Positions 1 through 8,807 of a stretch of DNA of 64,000 nucleotides are shown piece by piece. The notes under the pieces are model-generated. The model was not told the origin of the DNA, did not search any database, and saw only the letters and a program-made list of their open reading frames with translations. Numbering within the stretch: position 1 is the stretch's first letter; each line of letters opens with the position of its first letter. A program made the position numbers and the translations under genes. Origin of the DNA: Salinispirillum sp049115955. GTDB taxonomy: Bacteria > Pseudomonadota > Gammaproteobacteria > Pseudomonadales > Natronospirillaceae. The DNA is taken from positions 124,001 to 188,000 of the forward strand of contig JAGDZJ010000005.1 in the NCBI GenBank assembly GCA_049115955.1, in the 5' to 3' direction.

Positions 1-436
1 TCTCTTCCCAGTTTGGCCCCCACACGATTTTCTCCATGCGCTGACCACTCAGCAGTGAGCGCGGGCGAGCTGTCGGGGCATGTTGGGTGTCACCGGCGGT
101 ATGCAGGTGCTGATAGTCGAAGTCAAACGGCTCGTAATAGTCGTCGATTTGCGGCATGTCCGGGTTAGCGAAAATGTTCGCCAGCACCCGTAATTTGCCG
201 CCCATACGCGGGACGATTTTGCCGCTGTTCTTGCGTTTCCAACCGCCGTTCCACTTATCCTGATTCTCCCATTCTTTCGGGAAGCCAATACCAGGTTTGG
301 TTTCAACATTGTTAAACCAGGCGTACTCCATACCTTCACGCGACGTCCAGACGTTTTTACAGGTCACGGAACAGGTATGGCAGCCGATGCATTTGTCCAG
401 ATTAAGGACCTTGCCAATTTGGGCACGTACTTTCAT
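1..436 (-). CDS. narH: NarH, respiratory nitrate reductase beta subunit (N-terminal part only)
   Basis: NarH is the iron-sulfur subunit that carries electrons from NarI to the molybdenum site of NarG on the cytoplasmic side of the membrane. The 145 visible codons begin at an ATG nine bases after the narG stop; an AGGAG-type ribosome site overlaps that stop. The protein starts MKVRAQIGKVLNLDK and then gives the first ferredoxin-type motif C16-x2-C19-x2-C22-x3-C26, followed by KNVWTSREG, which is almost identical to known NarH. The other cysteine groups lie beyond the window edge, so completeness cannot be judged. It is co-transcribed with narG; narJ and narI are expected further out but are not visible. 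Confidence 0.97.
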   Translation of the reverse strand, partial: MKVRAQIGKVLNLDKCIGCHTCSVTCKNVWTSREGMEYAWFNNVETKPGIGFPKEWENQDKWNGGWKRKNSGKIVPRMGGKLRVLANIFANPDMPQIDDYYEPFDFDYQHLHTAGDTQHAPTARPRSLLSGQRMEKIVWGPNWEE

Positions 437-445
437 ATCAAGCTC

Positions 446-3400
446 CTATTCCGTATCCAGCCAGTCGACTTCATTCATTTTTCTGACGATCACAAACTCG
501 TCCCGGTTGGCCCCTACGGTGCCGTAGTAGTTAAAGCCGTAGGACTGCTGTGCGTAACCGCCGATCATATGCGTGGGTTTCATCACGGTGCGGGTGACCG
601 AGTTATGAATACCACCACGGGTGCCGGTGAGGCTTGACCCCGGCGTATTCACGATCTTCTCTTGTGCGTGGTACATCATGCTCATACCTTCTGGCACCCG
701 TTGCGACACCACCGCACGCGCTGCAATAGCGCCGTTGACGTTGAATACATCAACCCAGTCGTTGTCGACGATGCCCGCGGCCAAGGCGTCTGTCTCACTG
801 AGCCAAACGATCGGGCCGCCGCGCGACAAGGTGAGCATCAACAGGTTGTCGGAATAGGTACTGTGGATGCCCCATTTTTGGTGCGGGGTGATCCAGTTGA
901 GTACCAACTCTTTGTTGCCGTTGCTGCGTTGATTCAGCATCGGTTGGATCGTCTTCATATTGACGGGTGGCTTGTACAGGCACTGCGTTTCGCCAAAGTC
1001 ACGCATCCATTCGTGATCCTGATAGAACTGCTGACGCCCGGTGATGGTGCGCCATGGAATCAGTTCATGTACGTTGGTATAGCCTGCGTTGTAGGAGACG
1101 TGCTCGTCTTCTAAACCCGACCATGTAGGGGAAGATATGATCTTACGCGGTTGTGCCACCACATCGCGGAAGCGGATTTTTTCGTCAGCCTTAGGTCGGG
1201 CTAGGTGCGTATGGTCGCGGCCGGTGAAGACCGACAGCGCATCCCACGCTTTAACCGCAACGGCACCATTGGTTTCCGGCGCTAACGACAGAATCACTTC
1301 GCAGGCATCAATGGCACTTTCGATGCGTGGCCGCCCGTGATTGGCGCCACCGCCGCCATGCGTGCGGTTCAGCTTGCCTAAAAATTCGACTTCTTCGTCG
1401 GTGTTCCAACTGATCCCCTTGCCGCCATTACCCAGTTTTTCCAATGCCGGACCCAACGCGGTAAAACGTGCATAGGTATTCGGGTAGTCGCGTTCTACCA
1501 CCGCAATATTGGGCATGGTTAAGCCGGGGATTGGCTCGCATTCGCCCTTCCACCACGCTTTTACCTCATAGGGCTGAGCCAGCTCACCGGGCGAGTCGTG
1601 CAGCAACGGCACCGTGACCACATCCGTTTCTACGTCCAAGTGCCCTGGTGCCAAGGCAGAAAAGGATTCTGCAATGCCCTTAAAAATGTCCCAGTCACTG
1701 CGTGACTCCCACACGGGGTCTATCGCCTTGGTCAGCGGGTGAATAAAGGGGTGCATGTCCGACGTGTTCAGGTCGTCTTTTTCATACCAGGTCGCAGTCG
1801 GCAAAACGATGTCGGAATACAGGCAGGTAGTGGACATCCGGAAGTCCAACGTTACCCACAAGTCGACCTTACCTTCCGCACCTTCTTCGTGCCAAACCAC
1901 GTCTTCCGGCTTGCTTCCGCCACCGGTGTTGTTCAGGTCGGTGCCCAAGTCTTTGCCCAGCAAGCCGTGTTTGGTGCCGAGCAAGTGCTTCAGCATGTAT
2001 TCGTGCCCTTTACCGGAAGACCCCAGTAAATTCGAGCGCCAAATAAACATGTTACGCGGGAAGTTTTGCGGGTTGTCGGGGTCTTCGCAGGCGAAGGTCA
2101 ACTCACCTGATTTCAACTGCTGTACGACATAGTCTTTCACGTCCATGCCCGCGCTATCGGCGGCGGCCTTAATACGCAAAGGGTTAGTGCCGAGCTGGGG
2201 CGCGGAAGGCAACCAGCCCATGCGTTCAGCACGCGTATTGAAGTCCAGTATAGAGCCCGTCCATTTGCTGGCATCCGCGAGCGGAGAGATCACTTCACTC
2301 ATTTCCAATTTTTCGTAGCGCCACTGGCTGGAATGGTTGTAGAAGAAAGAAGTACTGTTCATCTGGCGCGGCGGACGCTGCCAATCCAGGCCAAAGGCCA
2401 AAGGCAACCAACCCGTTTGTGGGCGCAGCTTTTCTTGCCCAACGTAGTGCGCCCAGCCGCCACCGCTTTGTCCGACGCAGCCACACATCATGAGCATATT
2501 GATCAGCCCACGGTAGTTCATGTCCATGTTGTACCAGTGGTTCATACCAGCGCCGACAATGACCATGGAGCGGCCACGTGTTTTGTGTGCAGTGCTGGCG
2601 AATTCACGCGCAATGCGAATGACGTCAGCACGGGGTACACCGGTGATTTGTTCTTGCCACGCGGGTGTATAAGGCACATCGTCGTCAAACGACTTGGCCG
2701 TATTGGCGTCGTTTAAGCCATTGTCGACGCCATAATGCGCCAGCGTCAGGTCAAACACCGTGGTCACCAAGGCGGTTTCGCCATTGGCCAACGTGATGCG
2801 TTTTACCGGCACCAGACGGCGTTGAATGTCTTCATGATCGGTGTGTTGAAAATAGCCGTACTCGTGCTCTTTGCCACCAAAATAGGGAAACGACACGGTG
2901 GCCAGTTCGTCGTGCTTATCCTTCAATGACAACCGCAAACTCACATCGTTGCCCGCGCCCCCTTCGCGATCTTCCAGATTCCATTTGCCATGTTCACCCC
3001 AGCGATACCCAATGGAGCCGGTGGGCGAACAGAGTTCACCAGTGGTTTCATCTAAGGCAATGGTCTTCCAGTCGGGGTTATTCGCTTGGCCAAGGTTATC
3101 GGCCAAGTCAGCCGCACGCAGAAAACGCCCTTGTTGCAATTCGCCGTTTATGTCTTCCAACACCACCAGCATAGGCAGGTCGGTATAACGCCGCACGTAA
3201 TCGGTGAAATAGCTGCTCGGCGTATTGACATGAAACTCTTGCAAGATGACATGGCCAAATGCCATCGCCAATGCCGCGTCCGTGCCTTGACGGGGGTGCA
3301 ACCAGGTATCGCCGAACTTGGCGGCTTCCGAGTAATCCGGCGCGATGACGCACGTTTTAGTGCCCTTGTAGCGTACTTCCGTCAAGAAGTGAGCATCTGG

Positions 3401-4186
3401 TGTGCGCGTTTGGGGTACGTTAGAGCCCCAAACAATGATGTAGGCCGAGTTGTACCAGTCGGCCGATTCCGGTACATCCGTTTGCTCGCCCCAGGTCTGC
3501 GGTGACGCGGGCGGCAAGTCACAATACCAATCGTAGAAACTCAAACAGTTACCACCGATGAGCGACAAATACCGCGAACCGGCAGCGTAAGACACCATCG
3601 ACATAGCCGGAATGGGTGAAAAGCCATTAATGCGGTCAGGCCCGTAGACTTTGGCGGTGTAGATATTGGACGCGGCAATCAGCTCATTAACTTCATCCCA
3701 CTGAGCGCGAATAAAACCACCGAGGCCCCGGCGCGACTTATAGCTTTTGGCCTTAACCGGGTCTTCGACGATAGAGGCCCACGCATCCACCGGGTCGGCA
3801 TGCTCCACGCGCGCAGCACGCCAAAGTTGCATGAGCGATTTACGAATCTTGGGGTACTTCAGGCGGTTCGCGCTGTAAATGTACCAAGAATAGCTGGCCC
3901 CCCGGGGACACCCGCGCGGCTCATGATTAGGCAGGTCCGGGCGTGTGCGTGGGTAGTCCGTCTGCTGCGTTTCCCAAGTAACCAAGCCGTCTTTAACATA
4001 GATTTTCCAACTGCAAGAACCCGTACAGTTAACACCGTGCGTCGACCGCACCACTTTGTCGTGCTGCCAACGCTGCCGGTAGCCTTTTTCCCAAGCGCGG
4101 TTCTCTTCAGTCGTAACGCCGTGGGAGCCGGAAAAGGCCGTCTCCTTTTGCTTAAAAAAGCGTAGTTTGTCGAGGAAATGGCTCAT
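446..4186 (-). CDS. narG: NarG, respiratory nitrate reductase alpha subunit
   Basis: Catalytic subunit of membrane-bound nitrate reductase, reducing nitrate to nitrite with a bis-MGD molybdenum cofactor. At 1246 residues it matches the usual length of about 1247. The FS0 cluster ligands are visible near the N-terminus (HGVNCTGSCSW, then the distant Cys of EPRGCPRGAS), and the Mo-coordinating Asp region reads NCLSFYDWYCDLPPASPQ. The start is an ATG eight bases after AGGAG. First gene of the operon, with narH immediately behind. It is divergent from narX and faces an FNR-type box and NarL heptamers, so induction by anaerobiosis plus nitrate is expected. No damage is visible. Confidence 0.98.
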   Translation of the reverse strand: MSHFLDKLRFFKQKETAFSGSHGVTTEENRAWEKGYRQRWQHDKVVRSTHGVNCTGSCSWKIYVKDGLVTWETQQTDYPRTRPDLPNHEPRGCPRGASYSWYIYSANRLKYPKIRKSLMQLWRAARVEHADPVDAWASIVEDPVKAKSYKSRRGLGGFIRAQWDEVNELIAASNIYTAKVYGPDRINGFSPIPAMSMVSYAAGSRYLSLIGGNCLSFYDWYCDLPPASPQTWGEQTDVPESADWYNSAYIIVWGSNVPQTRTPDAHFLTEVRYKGTKTCVIAPDYSEAAKFGDTWLHPRQGTDAALAMAFGHVILQEFHVNTPSSYFTDYVRRYTDLPMLVVLEDINGELQQGRFLRAADLADNLGQANNPDWKTIALDETTGELCSPTGSIGYRWGEHGKWNLEDREGGAGNDVSLRLSLKDKHDELATVSFPYFGGKEHEYGYFQHTDHEDIQRRLVPVKRITLANGETALVTTVFDLTLAHYGVDNGLNDANTAKSFDDDVPYTPAWQEQITGVPRADVIRIAREFASTAHKTRGRSMVIVGAGMNHWYNMDMNYRGLINMLMMCGCVGQSGGGWAHYVGQEKLRPQTGWLPLAFGLDWQRPPRQMNSTSFFYNHSSQWRYEKLEMSEVISPLADASKWTGSILDFNTRAERMGWLPSAPQLGTNPLRIKAAADSAGMDVKDYVVQQLKSGELTFACEDPDNPQNFPRNMFIWRSNLLGSSGKGHEYMLKHLLGTKHGLLGKDLGTDLNNTGGGSKPEDVVWHEEGAEGKVDLWVTLDFRMSTTCLYSDIVLPTATWYEKDDLNTSDMHPFIHPLTKAIDPVWESRSDWDIFKGIAESFSALAPGHLDVETDVVTVPLLHDSPGELAQPYEVKAWWKGECEPIPGLTMPNIAVVERDYPNTYARFTALGPALEKLGNGGKGISWNTDEEVEFLGKLNRTHGGGGANHGRPRIESAIDACEVILSLAPETNGAVAVKAWDALSVFTGRDHTHLARPKADEKIRFRDVVAQPRKIISSPTWSGLEDEHVSYNAGYTNVHELIPWRTITGRQQFYQDHEWMRDFGETQCLYKPPVNMKTIQPMLNQRSNGNKELVLNWITPHQKWGIHSTYSDNLLMLTLSRGGPIVWLSETDALAAGIVDNDWVDVFNVNGAIAARAVVSQRVPEGMSMMYHAQEKIVNTPGSSLTGTRGGIHNSVTRTVMKPTHMIGGYAQQSYGFNYYGTVGANRDEFVIVRKMNEVDWLDTE

Positions 4187-4264
4187 GCTCGTTCTCCTAA
4201 TCCGGTATACTTTTTAGCCACCGAAGCCTGTTTGAATGTCGTGACCAAGGGGTTGCTTGCGTTC

Positions 4265-4305
4265 AATATAAGGCCCAAGCCTAGGCGTAACTTGACCTAG
4301 ATCAA
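4265..4305 (-). promoter_or_regulatory. Probable FNR/Anr-dependent narG promoter
   Basis: An FNR-type dyad TTGACCTAGATCAA lies at 4292-4305, one base off the TTGATnnnnATCAA consensus. Read towards narG, a TATATT -10 hexamer lies at 4270-4265. If the dyad is centred at -41.5, transcription starts near 4257, which fits that hexamer. This is the class II FNR arrangement, and leaves a leader of about 70 bases before narG. Start site is inferred, not measured. Confidence 0.8.
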
Positions 4306-4366
4306 GGCGAGGAGCGCGGTTAATCGGTAGAAAGGAGCCTCTCTACTCAGTGTGGTTCTCGGTGCG

Positions 4367-4382
4367 TACTCCTAAGGGAGTA
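4367..4382. promoter_or_regulatory. NarL 7-2-7 binding site between narG and narX
   Basis: TACTCCTAAGGGAGTA is a perfect inverted pair of NarL heptamers (TACYYMT) separated by two bases, the arrangement preferred by phosphorylated NarL and NarP. Single near-match heptamers follow at about 4344 (TACTCAG) and 4473 (TACTCCC). The site is about 117 bases upstream of the predicted narG start point and abuts a TACAAT hexamer at 4402-4407 that could serve narX, so it may control both directions. Confidence 0.8.
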
Positions 4383-4479
4383 GGGGTCAAGCGGATAGAC
4401 GTACAATACACCGGTACAACCTTCTTTTTGGGTGAAATCACCGACCCGATGCATACGACGGAAATTTAGAGGTACTCCC

Positions 4480-6339
4480 ATGACAGCTCCATCAAATGGT
4501 ATGTGTTATTCCGCCGTTAGCAGAATAACGCTTTGCGTCATCGCTATTGCCATTACTGCTGTAATAGCGTTATTGCTATCATGGAAAATCGCCTCCAGCA
4601 ATCAGCATGATGCAGAAGCCATCAATGTTGCTGGTTCCTTGCGTATGCAAACCTACCGGCTGGGCATGTTGGTGCAGAGTGGCGAGGCCGTTCAACGGCA
4701 GTTATTGATCGACAAACTGAATCAGGGCTGGCAACACAGCGCCATGCTCTCGCGGGTGTCACAGTCGCCTCAGGGTGTGAATCCACTGTATGACACGGCG
4801 CACCAATACTGGACCGCGACCTCCCTTCCAGAGCTCATGCAGGAGATTGCAGAACCCGACACGCTGCACGAACAAGTCGCGCTCATTGACCAATGGGTAA
4901 TGCAGTTGCAGGAAGAGTCCGAGCAAAAACTGCAGACCCTCCAACGGTGGCTTGTTTCCTCAGCTATCTTCTTGGTTGCCATTACTCTGCTGGTCATTTA
5001 CTGGCTGAAGAACCACATCGCCACGCCGGTTAAGCTACTGACCGATGCCGCCAGCCGCCTGGCAAAAGGGGACTTTCATTACCAGCTTAGCCACATTCCG
5101 CAGAACGAGCTTGGTTTGCTGGCACGCACACTGACGTGGGCTGGCGGCAATTTAGCCAACGCCCAACAACATTTAGAACAGCAAATAGCGCTCAAAACTC
5201 AGGAACTGCAACGCAGCAATACATCTCTTACACTGCTGTATCGCATGACCCGGGAAGCCATTGAGCAAGGGCCGGAAGATATTGACCTAGAAGGATTTAT
5301 CGGTGAGTTGCGCCAAATACTGGGCGTTAAAACCGTGGACCTCTGTCTCGCCACGCCAGAAGGTGAACGCCCGTGGAATCAGATTCGTTGCTCCTCCGAC
5401 CCTATGGACACGCAGTGTGCACAACTTAATTGCCACACCTGTATTCATGGCCAGAACGATAAACTGAACAACACGGACACGCGCTTTCTCCTGCAGCGTG
5501 CCAACCATCTACATGGGGTACTGCTGGTGCGCACCAACGCCGCCCATCCACTCACCGAATGGCAAAACCAGTTAACCCAATCCATTGCCGATCAATTGGC
5601 GGTTATTCTAAGCCTGCGTCATGAGCATGACCGAATCCGGCGTCTCGCACTGTTTCATGAACGCTCGGTGATTGCGCGCGAACTGCATGACTCGCTGGCG
5701 CAATCCCTGTCTTACCTGAAGATACAAGTGGTCCGCTTGGAATTAGCGCTCGGCGAACAGCAATCACCCGCGGTGGCCGGCGTGCTTGGCGAACTGCGCG
5801 AGGGGTTGTCGTCGGCTTATGGACACCTGCGCGACTTGCTGACCACATTCCGCCTGAAAATCAACAGCGAAGGGCTGTACAGCACCTTGCAAGAGATCAG
5901 AGACCAGCTTGCGCGGCAATCCAGCATGCACATTGTGCTGAACTACCGCTTGATTGACTTACCGCTATCCCCGCAGGAAGAAATTCATTTGGTGCAAATC
6001 ATTAGGGAAGGCATACAGAACGCCATCAAGCACAGTGGCGGTGAAACCGTGACGGTGACATTGTCGTCGCGCAACGGCGAAATTAACCTGTCCATCGAGG
6101 ACGATGGCGTCGGCCTAACGGAGATAGGTGATAGGCCGAACCACTATGGGCTGGTGATCATAAGAGAGCGTGCGGAATCCTTGGGTGGCCAATTATCACT
6201 GACCACCCGAGTAGAAGGCGGCGCTCGCATTTTGTTATCTTTTCAACCTGATTGCATACATGAGGAGCAGGTTATCGTTGAACGCACAGTTAAGGATTCT
6301 GAACATATGCATTCCGACGTAAATAGAACTACCAGTTGA
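4480..6339 (+). CDS. narX: NarX-type nitrate/nitrite sensor histidine kinase
   Basis: Membrane sensor that phosphorylates NarL in response to nitrate. The reading frame is open from a GTG at 4432, but ATG 4480 is preferred because AGAGG lies nine bases ahead; this gives 619 residues. Visible in order: N-terminal membrane helix (about 17-37), the periplasmic P-box NVAGSLRMQTYRL that binds nitrate, a second helix (about 165-185), a HAMP segment, a central module with a C-x4-C-x2-C cluster (about 312-320), and a HisKA_3 core with RELHDSLAQ, phospho-acceptor His near 403, then an HATPase domain with EDDGVGL. Divergent from narG and followed by narL. Confidence 0.95.
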   Translation: MTAPSNGMCYSAVSRITLCVIAIAITAVIALLLSWKIASSNQHDAEAINVAGSLRMQTYRLGMLVQSGEAVQRQLLIDKLNQGWQHSAMLSRVSQSPQGVNPLYDTAHQYWTATSLPELMQEIAEPDTLHEQVALIDQWVMQLQEESEQKLQTLQRWLVSSAIFLVAITLLVIYWLKNHIATPVKLLTDAASRLAKGDFHYQLSHIPQNELGLLARTLTWAGGNLANAQQHLEQQIALKTQELQRSNTSLTLLYRMTREAIEQGPEDIDLEGFIGELRQILGVKTVDLCLATPEGERPWNQIRCSSDPMDTQCAQLNCHTCIHGQNDKLNNTDTRFLLQRANHLHGVLLVRTNAAHPLTEWQNQLTQSIADQLAVILSLRHEHDRIRRLALFHERSVIARELHDSLAQSLSYLKIQVVRLELALGEQQSPAVAGVLGELREGLSSAYGHLRDLLTTFRLKINSEGLYSTLQEIRDQLARQSSMHIVLNYRLIDLPLSPQEEIHLVQIIREGIQNAIKHSGGETVTVTLSSRNGEINLSIEDDGVGLTEIGDRPNHYGLVIIRERAESLGGQLSLTTRVEGGARILLSFQPDCIHEEQVIVERTVKDSEHMHSDVNRTTS

Positions 6340-6596
6340 GTACCAAACACAGGACAACCCCGCCTGACCTTCAGAAATACCAAAAAAGCAACAATATAAA
6401 ATATCACTTATTAATAAATTACATATATATAAAATTTACGGCCACTAAGAAAGCTCAGAATTATTTCCTAGCGGCCTCTGTTTAACCAGGTGAATGGCCG
6501 AACTGCTGACCCAGATCAATACTCTATTGGGCGTAATGGCGGTACAACAGACCTGTGTTAAATTGGCAACTCGCCTTAAACTGCTGGGGCATGGCT
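6340..6596. other. AT-rich narX-narL spacer
   Basis: About 257 bases without a gene, unusual because narX and narL commonly overlap or abut. The stretch 6385-6440 is much more AT-rich than its surroundings and contains several TATAAA/TATATA-like hexamers that could form a separate narL promoter. I see no FNR dyad, no NarL pair and no clear terminator in it. Confidence 0.5.
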
Positions 6597-7256
6597 ATGG
6601 ATACCCTATACAAAGTTATGATTGTTGACGACCACCCGCTGTTTCGGCGTGGTCTGCAACAACTCTTCGACGTTACACCCGATGTTACTGTGGTCGGCGA
6701 ATTCGGTTCCGGCGAGGAAGCTCTGGAATCTGTCGAGCGCTTGCAGCCTGACTTGATTATGTTGGATATGAACATGAAAGGTATGGACGGCATCGCCACC
6801 CTGACCGAACTGCGCGCGCGCGATATCGATGCCCGCATTGTTATGCTGACGGTATCAGACGCTGAGGAAGATGTGGTTGCCGCCTTATCACTAGGCGCCG
6901 ACGGTTATCTACTAAAGGACACCGACCCGTTAGAGCTGTCACGCTTACTGCGCTCGGCTCTGGACGGAAAAATGGTGCTGAGCGAACAGGTTACCGCCAT
7001 TCTTGCATCCCAGTTACGCCACCGTAAGGATGCTCCCACGACACCCAATGCCGACACCCTAACTGAACGCGAATGGGAAGTGCTGCATTTGCTCGCCAAA
7101 GGTAAAAGCAACAAGATGGTCGCACGCGAACTGGATGTTACAGAGGGTACGGTAAAAGTACATGTGAAAAACCTGTTGAAAAAGCTGGGCTTGAAATCAC
7201 GCCTTCAAGCCGCAGTCTGGGTGATGAACTATCAACAAGAACAACAGTCACCTTGA
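6597..7256 (+). CDS. narL: NarL-type response regulator
   Basis: LuxR/NarL-family response regulator, the expected partner of NarX and activator of nitrate respiration genes. The receiver domain has the acidic pair in VMIVDDHPLF, the phospho-acceptor Asp in LIMLDMNMKGMDG, the Thr in MLTVSD and the Lys in LLKDTDP. The C-terminal helix-turn-helix reads LTEREWEVLHLLAKGKSNK. The frame opens at 6555 and has ATGs at 6591 and 6597; I chose 6597 because GGGG at 6586-6589 is then seven bases away, giving 219 residues. It could also be called NarP, but pairing with narX favours NarL. Confidence 0.93.
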   Translation: MDTLYKVMIVDDHPLFRRGLQQLFDVTPDVTVVGEFGSGEEALESVERLQPDLIMLDMNMKGMDGIATLTELRARDIDARIVMLTVSDAEEDVVAALSLGADGYLLKDTDPLELSRLLRSALDGKMVLSEQVTAILASQLRHRKDAPTTPNADTLTEREWEVLHLLAKGKSNKMVARELDVTEGTVKVHVKNLLKKLGLKSRLQAAVWVMNYQQEQQSP

Positions 7257-7328
7257 AGATGAGGATGCAAATAGACAGCGTCTAGTACGCAGCGTTCCAT
7301 CGGCACGACTGACGTGAATGGCAATTTA

Positions 7329-7369
7329 TTGATCCATGTCAGACTATGACGTTTCTTACACTTGATAAT
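7329..7369 (+). promoter_or_regulatory. FNR/Dnr-like promoter for the DUF6455 gene
   Basis: TTGATCCATGTCAG at 7329-7342 has a perfect left FNR half-site and a right half-site (GTCAG) of the variant kind seen for Dnr/NnrR-type regulators. A GATAAT hexamer at 7364-7369 puts a start point near 7376, so the dyad is centred at about -41, the classical activating position. Which Crp/FNR-family protein binds cannot be told from sequence. Confidence 0.55.
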
Positions 7370-7396
7370 AAAAATCCCCAAGTGGAGAGAAACGAC

Positions 7397-7840
7397 ATGA
7401 CACGTAGCGAAATAATACTCAACCGCAAACCGCCTAAGTGGTATGACCGCCTAGCAAATTTCTGTTGCGAAGCATCCGCGAAAAGACTCGTGAGCCAGTT
7501 AAGAACTGGGGCTCCAATGGTATTTCGGGAGATGATCGATGACTTGGAAAACCCCATAGCTCCCGAGGTTGAAGCAGAAATTGCGCGGTATCTTAGGTCT
7601 CCGTTTCAGAGCGAACTGAAGCCTTCTGATACTCTGATGCCTAGAATGATGGAAAAGCATGGTATTAGTGCCACACAATTTGCAGAACTTGAAAAAAAGC
7701 AAAGATCCCTGCTCCAACGGCGATGCAATCAATGCACTGCTGTCAGTCAGTGTTGGCAAGCCATGCGGGCTAATGCTGATCTCGAAACATGCGAACGCTT
7801 CTGTCCTAACCAGACCTCATTCGAGATTATAAGTCACTGA
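7397..7840 (+). CDS. DUF6455-like cysteine-rich small protein
   Basis: The 147-residue product is soluble, with no signal peptide or membrane helix. Its C-terminus has the cysteine pattern of DUF6455 proteins: RRCNQCTAVSQCW followed by CERFCPNQTSF, five cysteines in all, a plausible metal or iron-sulfur site. Function of the family is unknown to me. The start is ATG 7397, with GGAGAG seven bases upstream; the frame is open from 7346. It lies just after narXL in the same direction but about 140 bases away with its own FNR-like promoter, suggesting expression under low oxygen. A hairpin follows the stop. Confidence 0.7.
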   Translation: MTRSEIILNRKPPKWYDRLANFCCEASAKRLVSQLRTGAPMVFREMIDDLENPIAPEVEAEIARYLRSPFQSELKPSDTLMPRMMEKHGISATQFAELEKKQRSLLQRRCNQCTAVSQCWQAMRANADLETCERFCPNQTSFEIISH

Positions 7841-7843
7841 GCA

Positions 7844-7879
7844 GAAACCCTGACGACCGTCACTAGTGGTCAGGGTTTC
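7844..7879 (+). terminator. Hairpin after the DUF6455 gene
   Basis: GAAACCCTGAC and GTCAGGGTTTC form a perfect 11-bp stem around a 14-base loop, four bases after the stop codon. No T-run follows, so it may act as an mRNA 3' end stabiliser or a factor-assisted terminator. Confidence 0.5.
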
Positions 7880-8081
7880 CACTTGGGTCATGCCAACGAA
7901 CCTTATCAGCACAAAAAAATTCATAGCAATTTGCTTAAATTGTTGTCCTTAGTACAACTCTCAGGTACATCTATAACAGCTCTGAAGCATTCCACGTACC
8001 TCTCGGCTTTGGCATCGTGCGTCGCTCTACCTTCTGCATCCATGCAGTCGTGCGCTAGCCAACACAACAAAAGGATCTACC

Positions 8082-8318
8082 ATGCCCTTCTCTCCCGAAC
8101 ACCTCGCTGAATTGAATCTGTTGGCCTTGTTCGACTCCCAGTCGCAGCAAGCTGGTATCAAAGTGCACAGCCATGAAGCTGCGCCGGAAGCCGTCGCTGC
8201 GGCAGAACGACTTTTTCGCAAAGGCCTCATCACCCAAAACGACGGCGGGTACTTGACCAGTTTGGGCAGCGAAACGGTGGAATACACACAAAAGCTGATG
8301 GGCATTCTGTCTTCTTAA
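8082..8318 (+). CDS. TIGR02647-like small conserved protein
   Basis: A 78-residue soluble protein resembling the short family TIGR02647 found in Pseudomonas and relatives; typical features are the MPFSPEHLAELNLL start and the DGGYLTSLG segment near the end. Its role is not known to me. ATG 8082 is preceded by AAAGGA six bases away. The roughly 200 bases between the preceding hairpin and this gene contain nothing recognisable beyond promoter-like AT-rich sequence. A single-gene unit by context. Confidence 0.7.
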   Translation: MPFSPEHLAELNLLALFDSQSQQAGIKVHSHEAAPEAVAAAERLFRKGLITQNDGGYLTSLGSETVEYTQKLMGILSS

Positions 8319-8405
8319 GCAGCAACCGGCGGTACGAGCACAGCCCTTTTTCGCCGTGCAGCGTTTGCGGTAGAATGCACGCCTCCTAGAAACTTAGAGC
8401 AGCGC

Positions 8406-8720
8406 ATGACTGAAACACGCAAAGACTTGTCGGATGAAGAACTCACCGCCGTTTTAAACACCGAAACCGCACAGATCAACTGGCTGGAGCTGCAACCTTA
8501 TTTCGCTCGCGGCCAGGTGATTGTGGTACACAACGACCTAGACCTCATTGCTGTTGGGCGTGAGTTGATCCGCGACAATACCGCACAGTTCCAGCGCTGG
8601 ACAGAAGCCGAGCAAGTGGCTGGGGTCAGCAACGAGCAGGCACAAAGCTGGTACGACCAGAAAAAAGACTTATGGGCGCTGGTCATTGCGCCTTGGGTGC
8701 TGGTGCAAGATCGCGCCTAA
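8406..8720 (+). CDS. DUF2288 family protein
   Basis: A 104-residue acidic protein of the DUF2288 type, recognised from INWLELQPYFARGQVIVV followed by DLDLIAVGREL and the tryptophan-rich end DLWALVIAPWVL. No signal peptide or membrane helix. Function unknown. A TAGAAT -10-like hexamer stands about 35 bases before the start. A palindromic repeat follows the stop. Confidence 0.75.
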   Translation: MTETRKDLSDEELTAVLNTETAQINWLELQPYFARGQVIVVHNDLDLIAVGRELIRDNTAQFQRWTEAEQVAGVSNEQAQSWYDQKKDLWALVIAPWVLVQDRA

Positions 8721-8726
8721 GTTATA

Positions 8727-8784
8727 GTAGGAGCGCGGTCCTCCGCGAAGATTCGGCCGGAGGGCTGGCCTCCTAAGCTCCTAC
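8727..8784. repeat. REP-like extragenic palindrome
   Basis: GTAGGAGC at 8727-8734 pairs with GCTCCTAC at 8777-8784, and inside them GGTCCTCCG pairs imperfectly with CGGCCGGAGG. The layout resembles the GTAGGAGC-type repetitive extragenic palindromes common in Pseudomonas relatives. It separates the DUF2288 gene from the converging DUF6708 operon and could act as a bidirectional terminator. Confidence 0.5.
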
Positions 8785-8807
8785 GACAGTGCTGTGGAAC
8801 TTTGCAC

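Noticed and set aside
2333..3505. Several plus-strand open frames over 100 codons inside narG
   Set aside because: All antisense to an intact, highly conserved NarG; none has a ribosome site or recognisable sequence.
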